A stretch of DNA of 64,000 nt from Flavobacterium haoranii (GTDB taxonomy: Bacteria > Bacteroidota > Bacteroidia > Flavobacteriales > Flavobacteriaceae): positions 2,604,001 to 2,668,000 of the forward strand of contig NZ_CP045292.1 of NCBI RefSeq assembly GCF_009363055.1, in the 5' to 3' direction. Below, piece after piece: positions 35,382-42,490 of this stretch (position 1 is the stretch's first letter; every line of letters starts with the position of its first letter). The position numbers and the translations under genes are program-made. The notes under the pieces were generated by a model. The model did not search any database. It was not told the origin of the DNA and was given only the letters and a program-made list of their open reading frames with translations.

Positions 35382-36068
35382 ATGACAAAGAATCCGAATA
35401 CCAAAAATCTGAATTTAGTTCAATTTTCATCAGATGAAATTGGAGATAATCACATGTTCACAACAATTGAAACACCTTTAAAAAAAGATGCTTTTTTAAT
35501 GTCGGATGACGAAAAGAAAGAGAAGATTTCTTTCCATTTTAAAGAAATAATGGAAATTTTAGGGCTTGATTTAACCGATGATTCTTTGAAAGGAACACCT
35601 GATCGAGTAGCTAAAATGTATGTTGAAGAAATTTTCTCAGGATTAAAGCCAGAAAATAAACCAAAGGTTGCACTTTTTGAAAATAAATACCAGTACAATC
35701 AAATGTTGGTTGAAAAAGATATCACGTTTTATTCAAATTGCGAACATCATTTTGTGCCAATTTATGGTAAAGTACATGTTGCTTATATTTCTAACGGAAC
35801 TGTGATTGGGTTATCTAAAATTAATAGAATTGTGCAATATTTTGCAAAACGACCACAAGTGCAAGAACGATTAACCATGCAAATTGCGAATGAGCTAAAA
35901 TCAATTTTAAATACAGAAGATATTGCTGTTATTATAGATGCTAAACATTTATGCGTTTCTTCAAGAGGAATTCAAGACGATACTTCTGCAACTGTAACAA
36001 ACTACTTTGGAGGTGCATTTGAAGAACAACACAAAGTAGATACCTTATTAAAATTTATTAAAAATTAG
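35382..36068 (+). CDS. folE: GTP cyclohydrolase I
   Basis: Converts GTP to dihydroneopterin triphosphate, the first step in folate and pterin synthesis. 228 residues; the zinc motif SNCEHHFVPIYGKVHVAYI near residue 119, the LSKINRIVQYFAKRPQVQERLTMQIA segment near 145, and AKHLCVSSRGIQDDTSATVTNYFGG near 190 complete the family. The ~40-residue N-terminal tail is longer than usual. As the last gene of the photolyase operon it could supply pterin (methenyl-THF) antenna for CRY-DASH, an inference from position. Confidence 0.95.
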   Translation: MTKNPNTKNLNLVQFSSDEIGDNHMFTTIETPLKKDAFLMSDDEKKEKISFHFKEIMEILGLDLTDDSLKGTPDRVAKMYVEEIFSGLKPENKPKVALFENKYQYNQMLVEKDITFYSNCEHHFVPIYGKVHVAYISNGTVIGLSKINRIVQYFAKRPQVQERLTMQIANELKSILNTEDIAVIIDAKHLCVSSRGIQDDTSATVTNYFGGAFEEQHKVDTLLKFIKN

Positions 36069-36090
36069 ATTAGCAATTCAATTTAATTTC

Positions 36091-36098
36091 TATATTTG
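36091..36098 (+). promoter_or_regulatory. Promoter -7 element of the aromatic leader operon
   Basis: TATATTTG, an exact TAnnTTTG match, 19 nt before the leader ATG; a weak TTAG lies 17 nt further upstream. Confidence 0.55.
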
Positions 36099-36116
36099 CT
36101 TAACTGAAAATAACAG

Positions 36117-36206
36117 ATGAAAAATTTCGTAACATATTTTAACAACTTTTATTATTTCTTTTTCTGGAGAGAAAAGGGATTGTTGTTATGCTATGTTAAA
36201 AAGTAA
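36117..36206 (+). CDS. Phe/Tyr/Trp-rich leader peptide (attenuator) ahead of pheA operon
   Basis: A 29-codon ORF with 6 Phe, 4 Tyr and 1 Trp, concentrated in YFNNFYYFFFW (residues 7-17). It sits directly before genes for phenylalanine and tyrosine synthesis. GGGATTGTTGT at 36176-36186, just after the aromatic run and still inside the ORF, is the exact complement of ACAACAATCCC at 36234-36244, which includes the 5' arm of the following terminator. Stalling at the aromatic codons would leave that 11-nt segment free to form an antiterminator. The three Leu codons after the run (GLLL) could be incidental. Translation is unproven. Confidence 0.82.
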   Translation: MKNFVTYFNNFYYFFFWREKGLLLCYVKK

Positions 36207-36238
36207 TTGAGCTAGAAAAATATAAAAATATATACAAC

Positions 36239-36270
36239 AATCCCGAGGTAATACTTCGGGATTTTTTTTT
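36239..36270 (+). terminator. Attenuator terminator before pheA
   Basis: AATCCCGA (36239-36246) pairs with TCGGGATT (36256-36263), followed by nine T. Only 6 nt separate the T-run from the pheA ATG, so this terminator also lies where initiation takes place. Confidence 0.88.
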
Positions 36271-36276
36271 GGATTT

Positions 36277-37104
36277 ATGGAAAGTAAAATCGCAATTCAA
36301 GGTATTAAAGGGTCATTCCATCATCAAGTTGTTTTAGAATACTATAAACAAGATTTAAATATTGATGAATGTTTAACTTTTGAAGATTTGGCTAAAAGCT
36401 TGAGCAACGGGAAAAGTAAACAAGCCGTAATGGCGATAGAAAATTCTATTGCCGGATCTATTATTCCTAATTATGCGTTAATTGACAAGAATAATTTTCA
36501 AATAATAGGAGAGTATTTTATTCCAATTCAGCAAAATATGATGGTCTTGGAAGGTCAAAATATCGATGACATTAAAGAAGTTCATTCGCATCCTATGGCG
36601 TTGTTACAGTGTATGGATTTTTTACAAAAATATCCACATATCAAATTAGTAGAAGATAAAGATACAGCTGAAACTGCTCAAAGAATTTCAACTCAAAAAT
36701 TACTTGGAATTGCGGCAATAGCAAGTCAAGCAGCAGCAAAAATGTATCAATTAGATATCATTGCACCATCTATCCAAACGATTAAAAACAACATGACACG
36801 CTTCGTGATTTTGTCTAAAGATAAATTAGAAATACCAAAAGAAGAAATTAGTAAAGCTTCTTTAAAATTTCAATTAAATCACAAAAGAGGAAGTTTGGCA
36901 GCGATGTTAAATGTAATGAGCGATTGTAAACTGAATTTAACCAAAATACAGTCGATGCCTATAATTGAGACACCTTTTAAATATTCTTTTTTCGTCGATG
37001 TAACTTTCGATAATTATGAAGATTATGAAAAAGCAAAATCCATTATAAAAATAATGGCCGAAGATTTTAAAGTTTTAGGAGAATATAAAAATAACCCAGT
37101 ATGA
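36277..37104 (+). CDS. pheA: Prephenate dehydratase
   Basis: Converts prephenate to phenylpyruvate. 275 residues, no chorismate mutase domain attached. N-terminal PDT domain: IAIQGIKGSFHHQVVLEYY at 5, VMAIENSIAGSIIPNYALI near 52, QNMMVLEGQNIDDIKEVHSHPMALLQC near 87, AAIASQAAAKMYQLDIIAPSIQTIKNNMTRF near 147 (the TRF motif). C-terminal ACT-like part: KFQLNHKRGSLAAMLNVMSDCKLNLTKIQSMPI near 206, implying Phe feedback. First gene after the aromatic attenuator; overlaps the aminotransferase by 4 bp. Confidence 0.95.
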   Translation: MESKIAIQGIKGSFHHQVVLEYYKQDLNIDECLTFEDLAKSLSNGKSKQAVMAIENSIAGSIIPNYALIDKNNFQIIGEYFIPIQQNMMVLEGQNIDDIKEVHSHPMALLQCMDFLQKYPHIKLVEDKDTAETAQRISTQKLLGIAAIASQAAAKMYQLDIIAPSIQTIKNNMTRFVILSKDKLEIPKEEISKASLKFQLNHKRGSLAAMLNVMSDCKLNLTKIQSMPIIETPFKYSFFVDVTFDNYEDYEKAKSIIKIMAEDFKVLGEYKNNPV

Positions 37105-38273
37105 TAACTACAGCAAATAGATTGCAAACGGTACAGGAATACTACTTTTCAAGAAAACTGAAAGAAGTTGCACAAATGGTGCAAGAAGGAAAACCTGTTA
37201 TCAATTTAGGAATCGGAAGCCCAGATTTAGCTCCCGATGCATCTATAGTAGATGCAATAGTAGAAAGTATGACACATGAAAAGGCGCATCAGTATCAAAG
37301 TTATCAAGGCTTGCTCGAACTTCGCCAAGGAATGAAAAACTTTTATGAGAAATGGTATGGAGTAACATTAAATCCGGCTACTGAAATTTTACCTTTAATG
37401 GGATCTAAAGAAGGGATTATGCATATTTCTATGGCTTTTTTAAATGCCGGAGATGAAGTTTTAATTCCAAATCCAGGCTATCCTACCTATGCTTCAGTTA
37501 CCAATTTGGTTGAAGGAAAAGCTGTTTTTTATGATTTGTTACAAGACAAAAATTGGGAGCCCGATTTTGAAGCTTTAGAAAAATTAGATTTATCAAAAGT
37601 AAAATTAATGTGGGTTGGTTATCCGCATATGCCAACAGGAGCTAAAGGAACAAAATCACTTTTCGAAAAGTTGGTGGCTTTTGCAAAAAAGCATCACATA
37701 ATTTTGGTAAATGATAATCCTTATAGTTTTGTTTTAAACGACAATCCACAATCCATATTGAGTGTCTCTGGCGCAAAAGAGGTTTGTTTAGAACTGAATT
37801 CTTTAAGTAAAACTTTCAATATGGCAGGTTGGCGTATAGGAATGGTTTGTGGTAATGAAAAATTTATTGAAGCTATTTTAAAAGTAAAGAGTAATATGGA
37901 TAGCGGAATGTTTTATGGAATTCAAAAAGGAGCTGTTAAAGCTTTGGATTTGCCAAAAGAATGGTTTAATAATTTGAACAAAGTTTATGAAAATAGAAGA
38001 AAATTAGTTTTCAAATTAGCTGATAAGTTAGGTTGTACTTACGATAAAAAATCAGTTGGTTTGTTTGTTTGGGCAAAGCTTCCTGATGGTTATGACTCAG
38101 AAGATTTTATAGATAAAGTGTTGCAGGATAAACATATTTTTATAACGCCTGGAGTTATTTTTGGGAGTAATGGTGCAAACTATATTCGTTTTTCATTATG
38201 CTCTAATGAAAGCCAACTCGAAGAAGCTATTAATAGAATTAAATTATCATTAGACTTAAAAGTAGCCTTATAA
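37101..38273 (+). CDS. Aminotransferase class I/II (aromatic or prephenate aminotransferase)
   Basis: 390 residues, PLP fold type I. PLP features: LGIGSPDLAPDASIVDA near residue 36, PLMGSKEGIMHISMAFLNAGDEVLIPNPGYPTY near 96-130, LMWVGYPHMPTGAKG near 171, the Schiff-base lysine in LNSLSKTFNMAGWRIGMVCG near 234, and IRFSLCSNESQLEEAI at the C-terminus. Located between pheA and tyrA, so transamination of phenylpyruvate, hydroxyphenylpyruvate or prephenate is likely. Whether it acts on prephenate (arogenate route) cannot be read directly. Confidence 0.88.
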   Translation: MITTANRLQTVQEYYFSRKLKEVAQMVQEGKPVINLGIGSPDLAPDASIVDAIVESMTHEKAHQYQSYQGLLELRQGMKNFYEKWYGVTLNPATEILPLMGSKEGIMHISMAFLNAGDEVLIPNPGYPTYASVTNLVEGKAVFYDLLQDKNWEPDFEALEKLDLSKVKLMWVGYPHMPTGAKGTKSLFEKLVAFAKKHHIILVNDNPYSFVLNDNPQSILSVSGAKEVCLELNSLSKTFNMAGWRIGMVCGNEKFIEAILKVKSNMDSGMFYGIQKGAVKALDLPKEWFNNLNKVYENRRKLVFKLADKLGCTYDKKSVGLFVWAKLPDGYDSEDFIDKVLQDKHIFITPGVIFGSNGANYIRFSLCSNESQLEEAINRIKLSLDLKVAL

Positions 38274-38275
38274 AT

Positions 38276-39133
38276 ATGAAAGTTTTTGTTATTGGTGTAG
38301 GTTTAATTGGTGGTTCTTTGGCAAAAGATTTCAAAAAACATTTGGAAGATGTTACCATTTTTGGAATCGATTTAAATGAAGAAAATTTAAATAAAGCAAT
38401 CGAATTAGGAGTTGTTGACGAAAAGGCTCATTTAAATGATGTTGCACAAGCCGATTGCGTTATTTTATCAGTTCCTGTAGATGTAAGTTCAGTAATTATT
38501 GAAGATGTTCTAAATTTAGTTAAAGACGATGCTATTGTGTTTGATGTAGGTTCAACCAAATTTCAAATTTGTAAGCAGGTTAGAAATCATCCTAAAAGAA
38601 GAAATTTTTTAGCAACACATCCAATTGCAGGAACTGAGTTCTCTGGCGCCGAAGCCGCTTTAGAAGGTTTGTTTGAAGGAAAGGTTAATATAATTTCTGA
38701 AGTAGAAAAAACAGCTTTTAAATTACAAGAATGGGCTTTAGAAGTGTTTAAAAAAATTGGAATGCGAATTCGGTACATGGATCCAGTAGCACATGATAAG
38801 CACATTGCCTACGTTTCGCACTTATCACACATTAGTTCATTTATGCTAGGAAAAACAGTTATTGAAAAAGAACAAAATGAACGCGATATTTTCGATTTAG
38901 CAGGAAGTGGATTTGAAAGTACGGTTCGTTTAGCAAAGAGTTCACCTCAAATGTGGACGCCAATTTTTAAACAGAATAAAGCATTTGTTTTGGAATCATT
39001 AGAAGAATACATTGTAAATTTGAATAATTTTAAAAATTTTATTCAACAAGATGATTACCAGGCAGTTCATGATGAAATGCTAAATACAAATAGAATAAAA
39101 GAAATATTAAACGGAATAAATAAAAAGAAATAA
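38276..39133 (+). CDS. tyrA: Prephenate dehydrogenase
   Basis: Oxidative decarboxylation of prephenate to 4-hydroxyphenylpyruvate. 285 residues. NAD(P) site MKVFVIGVGLIGGSLAKDF at 1-19 (GxGxxG), then DCVILSVPVDVSSVIIEDV near 61, DVGSTKFQICK near 91, FLATHPIAGTEFSGAEAA near 110 (catalytic His in THPIAG), and HDKHIAYVSHLSHISSFML near 172. No ACT domain, so control is expected through the attenuator and pheA. Two bp after the aminotransferase. Confidence 0.94.
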   Translation: MKVFVIGVGLIGGSLAKDFKKHLEDVTIFGIDLNEENLNKAIELGVVDEKAHLNDVAQADCVILSVPVDVSSVIIEDVLNLVKDDAIVFDVGSTKFQICKQVRNHPKRRNFLATHPIAGTEFSGAEAALEGLFEGKVNIISEVEKTAFKLQEWALEVFKKIGMRIRYMDPVAHDKHIAYVSHLSHISSFMLGKTVIEKEQNERDIFDLAGSGFESTVRLAKSSPQMWTPIFKQNKAFVLESLEEYIVNLNNFKNFIQQDDYQAVHDEMLNTNRIKEILNGINKKK

Positions 39134-39140
39134 ATAAGCT

Positions 39141-40223
39141 ATGGAAAATAATAAACAATTAAGAACTTGGTTAGATGAATTCAATTTAAATCATCCTTTA
39201 GTAATTGCTGGACCATGTAGTGCCGAGACTGAAGATCAAGTATTAAAAATTGCTCACGAATTAAAAGATTCTGATGTTTCAATCTTTAGAGCGGGAATAT
39301 GGAAACCAAGAACACGTCCTGGTGGATTTGAGGGAGTTGGAGCTATTGGATTAAAATGGTTACAAAAGGCAAAAGCAGAAACAGGACTTTTAATGGCGAC
39401 TGAAGTGGCAACAGCAGCTCACGTTCAATTGGCTCTAGAACACGATGTTGATGTATTGTGGATTGGAGCAAGAACCACAGTAAATCCTTTCGCTGTTCAA
39501 GAAGTTGCTGATGCATTAAGAGGAACCGATAAAATTGTTTTGTTAAAAAATCCTGTAAATCCTGATTTATCTTTATGGTTAGGAGGATTAGAGCGTTTGT
39601 ATAATGCAGATATTAAGAAACTTGGAGTTATTCACCGCGGTTTTTCGACTTATGAAAAAACTAAATACAGAAACAATCCTGAGTGGCAAATTGCTATTGA
39701 GCTACAAAATCGTTTTCCTGATTTACCGTTGATTTGTGATCCATCTCATATTACTGGGAAAAGAGATATGATTCAAGATGTTTCGCAACAAGCATTAGAT
39801 TTAAATTTTGATGGATTAATTATTGAAACACACATAGATCCAGATAATGCTTGGAGTGATGCCGCACAACAAGTAACCCCAACCACTTTAAAGCAAATTT
39901 TCAAAGATTTAAAAGTTCGTAAAGAAACAGATGAAGCAGATGATTACAACTCAAGGTTAGCTAAACTGAGAACTCAAATCGATGAATATGATGAAAAAAT
40001 ATTAGAGATTTTAGGCGGAAGAATGAAAATTGCGGATCAAATAGGTTTATTAAAAAAGGAAAAAAACGTAGCAATTTTACAAAACAAGCGTTGGAATGAA
40101 ATCCTAGGAAAAATGATTCTTGATGGAGAAAGTAAAGGTTTAAGTGAAGAATTTGTATTGCAAATGTTTAAAGCTATTCACCAAGAAAGTATTAATCACC
40201 AAGAAAAAGTATATAAAAAATAA
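39141..40223 (+). CDS. aroF: Bifunctional DAHP synthase / chorismate mutase
   Basis: Joins the first step of the shikimate pathway to the branch point. Residues 1-~260: type I-beta DAHP synthase, PLVIAGPCSAETEDQVLKIA near 19, FRAGIWKPRTRPGGFEGVG near 50, WIGARTTVNPFAVQEVADAL near 112, VHRGFSTYEK-like VIHRGFSTYEKTKYRN near 164 and LICDPSHITGKRDMI near 194. Residues ~270-355: AroQ-type mutase, KLRTQIDEYDEKILEILGGRMKIADQIGLLKKEKNVAILQNKRW. Fusion of this type is typical in Bacteroidota and allows prephenate-linked feedback. Last of the four aromatic genes. Confidence 0.94.
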   Translation: MENNKQLRTWLDEFNLNHPLVIAGPCSAETEDQVLKIAHELKDSDVSIFRAGIWKPRTRPGGFEGVGAIGLKWLQKAKAETGLLMATEVATAAHVQLALEHDVDVLWIGARTTVNPFAVQEVADALRGTDKIVLLKNPVNPDLSLWLGGLERLYNADIKKLGVIHRGFSTYEKTKYRNNPEWQIAIELQNRFPDLPLICDPSHITGKRDMIQDVSQQALDLNFDGLIIETHIDPDNAWSDAAQQVTPTTLKQIFKDLKVRKETDEADDYNSRLAKLRTQIDEYDEKILEILGGRMKIADQIGLLKKEKNVAILQNKRWNEILGKMILDGESKGLSEEFVLQMFKAIHQESINHQEKVYKK

Positions 40224-40231
40224 ATAGGTAG

Positions 40232-40239
40232 TATATTTG
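40232..40239 (+). promoter_or_regulatory. rsgA promoter -7 element
   Basis: TATATTTG, exact TAnnTTTG match, 67 nt before rsgA. No -33 TTTG at good spacing. Confidence 0.5.
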
Positions 40240-40271
40240 CAGAAATAAGTTAAGTTAGATTTTAGAAAAAA

Positions 40272-40302
40272 TTCTAATTTCTAACTTCTAATTTCTAACT
40301 TT
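40272..40302. repeat. Imperfect tandem TTCTAATTTCTAAC repeats before rsgA
   Basis: Two-and-a-bit copies of TTCTAATTTCTAAC-like units immediately before the rsgA ATG. The A-run AGAAAAAATTCTAA to the left makes a short hairpin possible. One of several low-complexity elements found ahead of start codons in this window. Confidence 0.55.
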
Positions 40303-40305
40303 TAC

Positions 40306-41259
40306 ATGACAGGAATTGTTTATAAATCTACCGGAAGTTGGTATGTAGTTAAAGCCGATAATGATGAACTTTTTAATTGTAGAATTAAAGGTAAGTTTAG
40401 AATTAAAGGTATTAAAAGTACAAACCCAATTGCTGTTGGCGATGTGGTAGATTTTGAGTTAGACAAATCTTCAGATGAGGTTTACGGAGTAATTCATAAT
40501 ATTCACGAACGAAAGAATTACATCATCCGAAAATCTGTAAACTTATCAAAGCAAACACATATTATTGCTTCAAATATTGATGTGGTTTTTTTATTGGTCA
40601 CTATCAATAATCCTGTAACTACAACAAGTTTTATAGATCGTTTTTTAGTTACTGCTGAAGCTTACGGTATTGAAGCGGTTTTAGTATTTAATAAAATTGA
40701 TACTCTCGATGAAGTTTCAATAGATGAACAATTATATCTGCAAGTTATTTATTCTGAAATTGGATACCAATGCTTAAGAGTTTCTGCAAAAGAAGAAAAA
40801 GGGATAGATTCGTTGAAAGCGCTTATGAAAGACAGAGTTTCAATGTTTTCTGGACATTCTGGTGTAGGGAAATCTACTTTAGTAAATGCTTTGGAACCAA
40901 ATTTAAACTTAAAAACAGCTGAAATTTCAGAACAACACCAACAAGGTCAGCATACCACAACTTTTGCTGAAATGTATGACTTGAGTTTTGGAGCTAAAAT
41001 TATTGATACACCTGGAATCCGCGGTTTTGGAATGGTAGATATGGAGCCTGAAGAAATTGGTGACTATTTTCCCGAATTTTTTGCTTTAAAAGAGCACTGT
41101 AAATTCAATAATTGTCTTCACAAAGAAGAACCACATTGTGCCGTTAAAGAAGCATTAGATAATGATGAAATTGCTTGGTCTCGTTATCAAAGTTATTTGC
41201 AAATTTTAGCTGGTGACGATGAGATTTATAGACAAAACAATTTCGAAAAAGAAAACTAA
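40306..41259 (+). CDS. rsgA: Ribosome small-subunit-dependent GTPase A
   Basis: Circularly permuted GTPase that assists late 30S assembly. 317 residues: N-terminal OB fold (MTGIVYKSTGSWYVVKADND...GDVVDFELD), then G4 motif VLVFNKIDTLDE near residue 125 before G1 FSGHSGVGKSTLVNALEP near 182 and G3 IIDTPGIRGFG near 231, the permuted order diagnostic for RsgA/YjeQ. C-terminal zinc domain EHCKFNNCLHKEEPHCAVKEAL near 262. Followed by dtd after 29 bp and the MazG-like gene. Confidence 0.96.
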   Translation: MTGIVYKSTGSWYVVKADNDELFNCRIKGKFRIKGIKSTNPIAVGDVVDFELDKSSDEVYGVIHNIHERKNYIIRKSVNLSKQTHIIASNIDVVFLLVTINNPVTTTSFIDRFLVTAEAYGIEAVLVFNKIDTLDEVSIDEQLYLQVIYSEIGYQCLRVSAKEEKGIDSLKALMKDRVSMFSGHSGVGKSTLVNALEPNLNLKTAEISEQHQQGQHTTTFAEMYDLSFGAKIIDTPGIRGFGMVDMEPEEIGDYFPEFFALKEHCKFNNCLHKEEPHCAVKEALDNDEIAWSRYQSYLQILAGDDEIYRQNNFEKEN

Positions 41260-41288
41260 AAAAATACTTTTTAGAAATTATTCAAATT

Positions 41289-41741
41289 ATGAAAATTGTT
41301 ATTCAAAGAACCTTAGAAGCATCTGTAACTATTGAAGGAGAAAAAGTGGCTTTAATAGAAAAAGGACTTTTAGTTTTGGTTGGTATTGAAGATGCAGATA
41401 AAGAAGAGGATAGTAATTGGCTAGCTTCAAAAATTGTAAATATGAGAATTTTTCCAGACGAAAATGATGTAATGAATAAATCTATTATCGACGCTAATGG
41501 AGATATTATCATTGTAAGTCAATTTACATTGCACGCTTCTACAAAAAAAGGAAATAGACCAAGCTATATTAAAGCAGCAAAGCCAGATTTTGCTATTCCA
41601 ATGTATGAAAAGTTCGTAGCCCAAATTGAACAGGAGTTAGGTAAAAAAGTACAAACCGGTCGTTTTGGAGCCGATATGAAAGTGGCTCTAGTAAATGATG
41701 GTCCGGTTACTATAATTATAGATTCAAAAAATAAAGAATAA
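41289..41741 (+). CDS. dtd: D-aminoacyl-tRNA deacylase
   Basis: Removes D-amino acids, and glycine, from mischarged tRNA. 150 residues: MKIVIQRTLEASVTIEGE at the start, SQFTLHASTKKGNRPSYIKAAKPD near residue 77 (active-site SQFTL), and TGRFGADMKVALVNDGPVTIIID near 121 (the cross-subunit Gly-cis-Pro type motif region, NDGPVT). Stop is adjacent to the next start with no gap. No unusual features. Confidence 0.96.
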   Translation: MKIVIQRTLEASVTIEGEKVALIEKGLLVLVGIEDADKEEDSNWLASKIVNMRIFPDENDVMNKSIIDANGDIIIVSQFTLHASTKKGNRPSYIKAAKPDFAIPMYEKFVAQIEQELGKKVQTGRFGADMKVALVNDGPVTIIIDSKNKE

Positions 41742-42068
41742 ATGAACATCAAAAACGCACAATTAGACGTCGATAATTGGATTAAAGAACACGGCGTTCG
41801 TTACTTTAACGAATTGACTAATATGGCACAACTAACGGAAGAAGTTGGTGAAGTAGCCCGAATTATCGCGCGTCGTTATGGTGAACAATCGGAAAAAGAA
41901 AGTGATAAAAACAAAGATTTAGGTGAAGAATTAGCCGATGTTGTTTTTGTGGTGTTATGTTTAGCCAATCAAACGGGAGTTGACTTACAAGCAGCTTTCG
42001 ACAAGAAAATGGATTTGAAGACAAAACGTGATCACGATCGTCATCATAATAATAATAAACTTAAATAG
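41742..42068 (+). CDS. MazG-like nucleotide pyrophosphohydrolase
   Basis: 108 residues, all-alpha NTP-pyrophosphatase. Metal-binding EEVGEVARIIARRYGEQ near residue 30 and EELADVVFVVLCLANQTGVDL near 65 supply the ExxE...ExxD set. C-terminus is His/Asn-rich (HDRHHNNNK). Family members hydrolyse non-canonical or excess NTPs (house cleaning). Directly after dtd, so quality control functions are grouped. Confidence 0.9.
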   Translation: MNIKNAQLDVDNWIKEHGVRYFNELTNMAQLTEEVGEVARIIARRYGEQSEKESDKNKDLGEELADVVFVVLCLANQTGVDLQAAFDKKMDLKTKRDHDRHHNNNKLK

Positions 42069-42163
42069 GGTTAATGGCAAAGGTTTATAGGTATAAGTTA
42101 ACTTGTTGATGTTGAAATTTCTTTACCTTTAACCTATTACCCATCACCCTTTACCCATAAAAT

Positions 42164-42490
42164 ATGAACTGGATTTTACTAATCATAGCCGGATTATTTG
42201 AAGTCGGTTTTGCTAGTTGTTTAGGTAAAGCCAAAGAAACTTCTGGGCAAACCATGTGGCTTTGGTATTTGGGCTTCTTAGTTTGTCTAACCATCAGCAT
42301 GGTATTATTAGTAAAAGTGACCAAAGATATTCCAATTGGGACAGCTTATGCCGTTTGGACAGGAATTGGAGCTGTAGGAAGCGTTTTAGTCGGGATTTTT
42401 GTTTTCAAAGAACCGGCAACGTTCTGGCGAATATTCTTCCTAATGACATTAATTGCCTCTATCGTTGGATTAAAATACGTTTCTGAATAA
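42164..42490 (+). CDS. sugE: SMR family exporter of SugE/Gdx type
   Basis: 108 residues with four predicted transmembrane helices (LLIIAGLFEVGFASCL, MWLWYLGFLVCLTISMVLLV, IGTAYAVWTGIGAVGSVLVGIFV, FWRIFFLMTLIASIVGLKYV). The membrane-embedded Glu (LFEVGF) and the GTAYAVWTGIGAVG signature are present; AYAVWTGIGAVG matches the Gdx subgroup that exports guanidinium. No guanidine riboswitch is visible upstream; the 95-bp gap before it holds CCTTTAACC-like low-complexity words. Stop overlaps the aroA start as TAATG. Confidence 0.88.
   Translation: MNWILLIIAGLFEVGFASCLGKAKETSGQTMWLWYLGFLVCLTISMVLLVKVTKDIPIGTAYAVWTGIGAVGSVLVGIFVFKEPATFWRIFFLMTLIASIVGLKYVSE

Noticed and set aside
42164-42490. Guanidine riboswitch before sugE
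   Set aside because: The 95-bp gap consists of low-complexity words; none of the conserved ykkC, mini-ykkC or guanidine-III motifs is visible.
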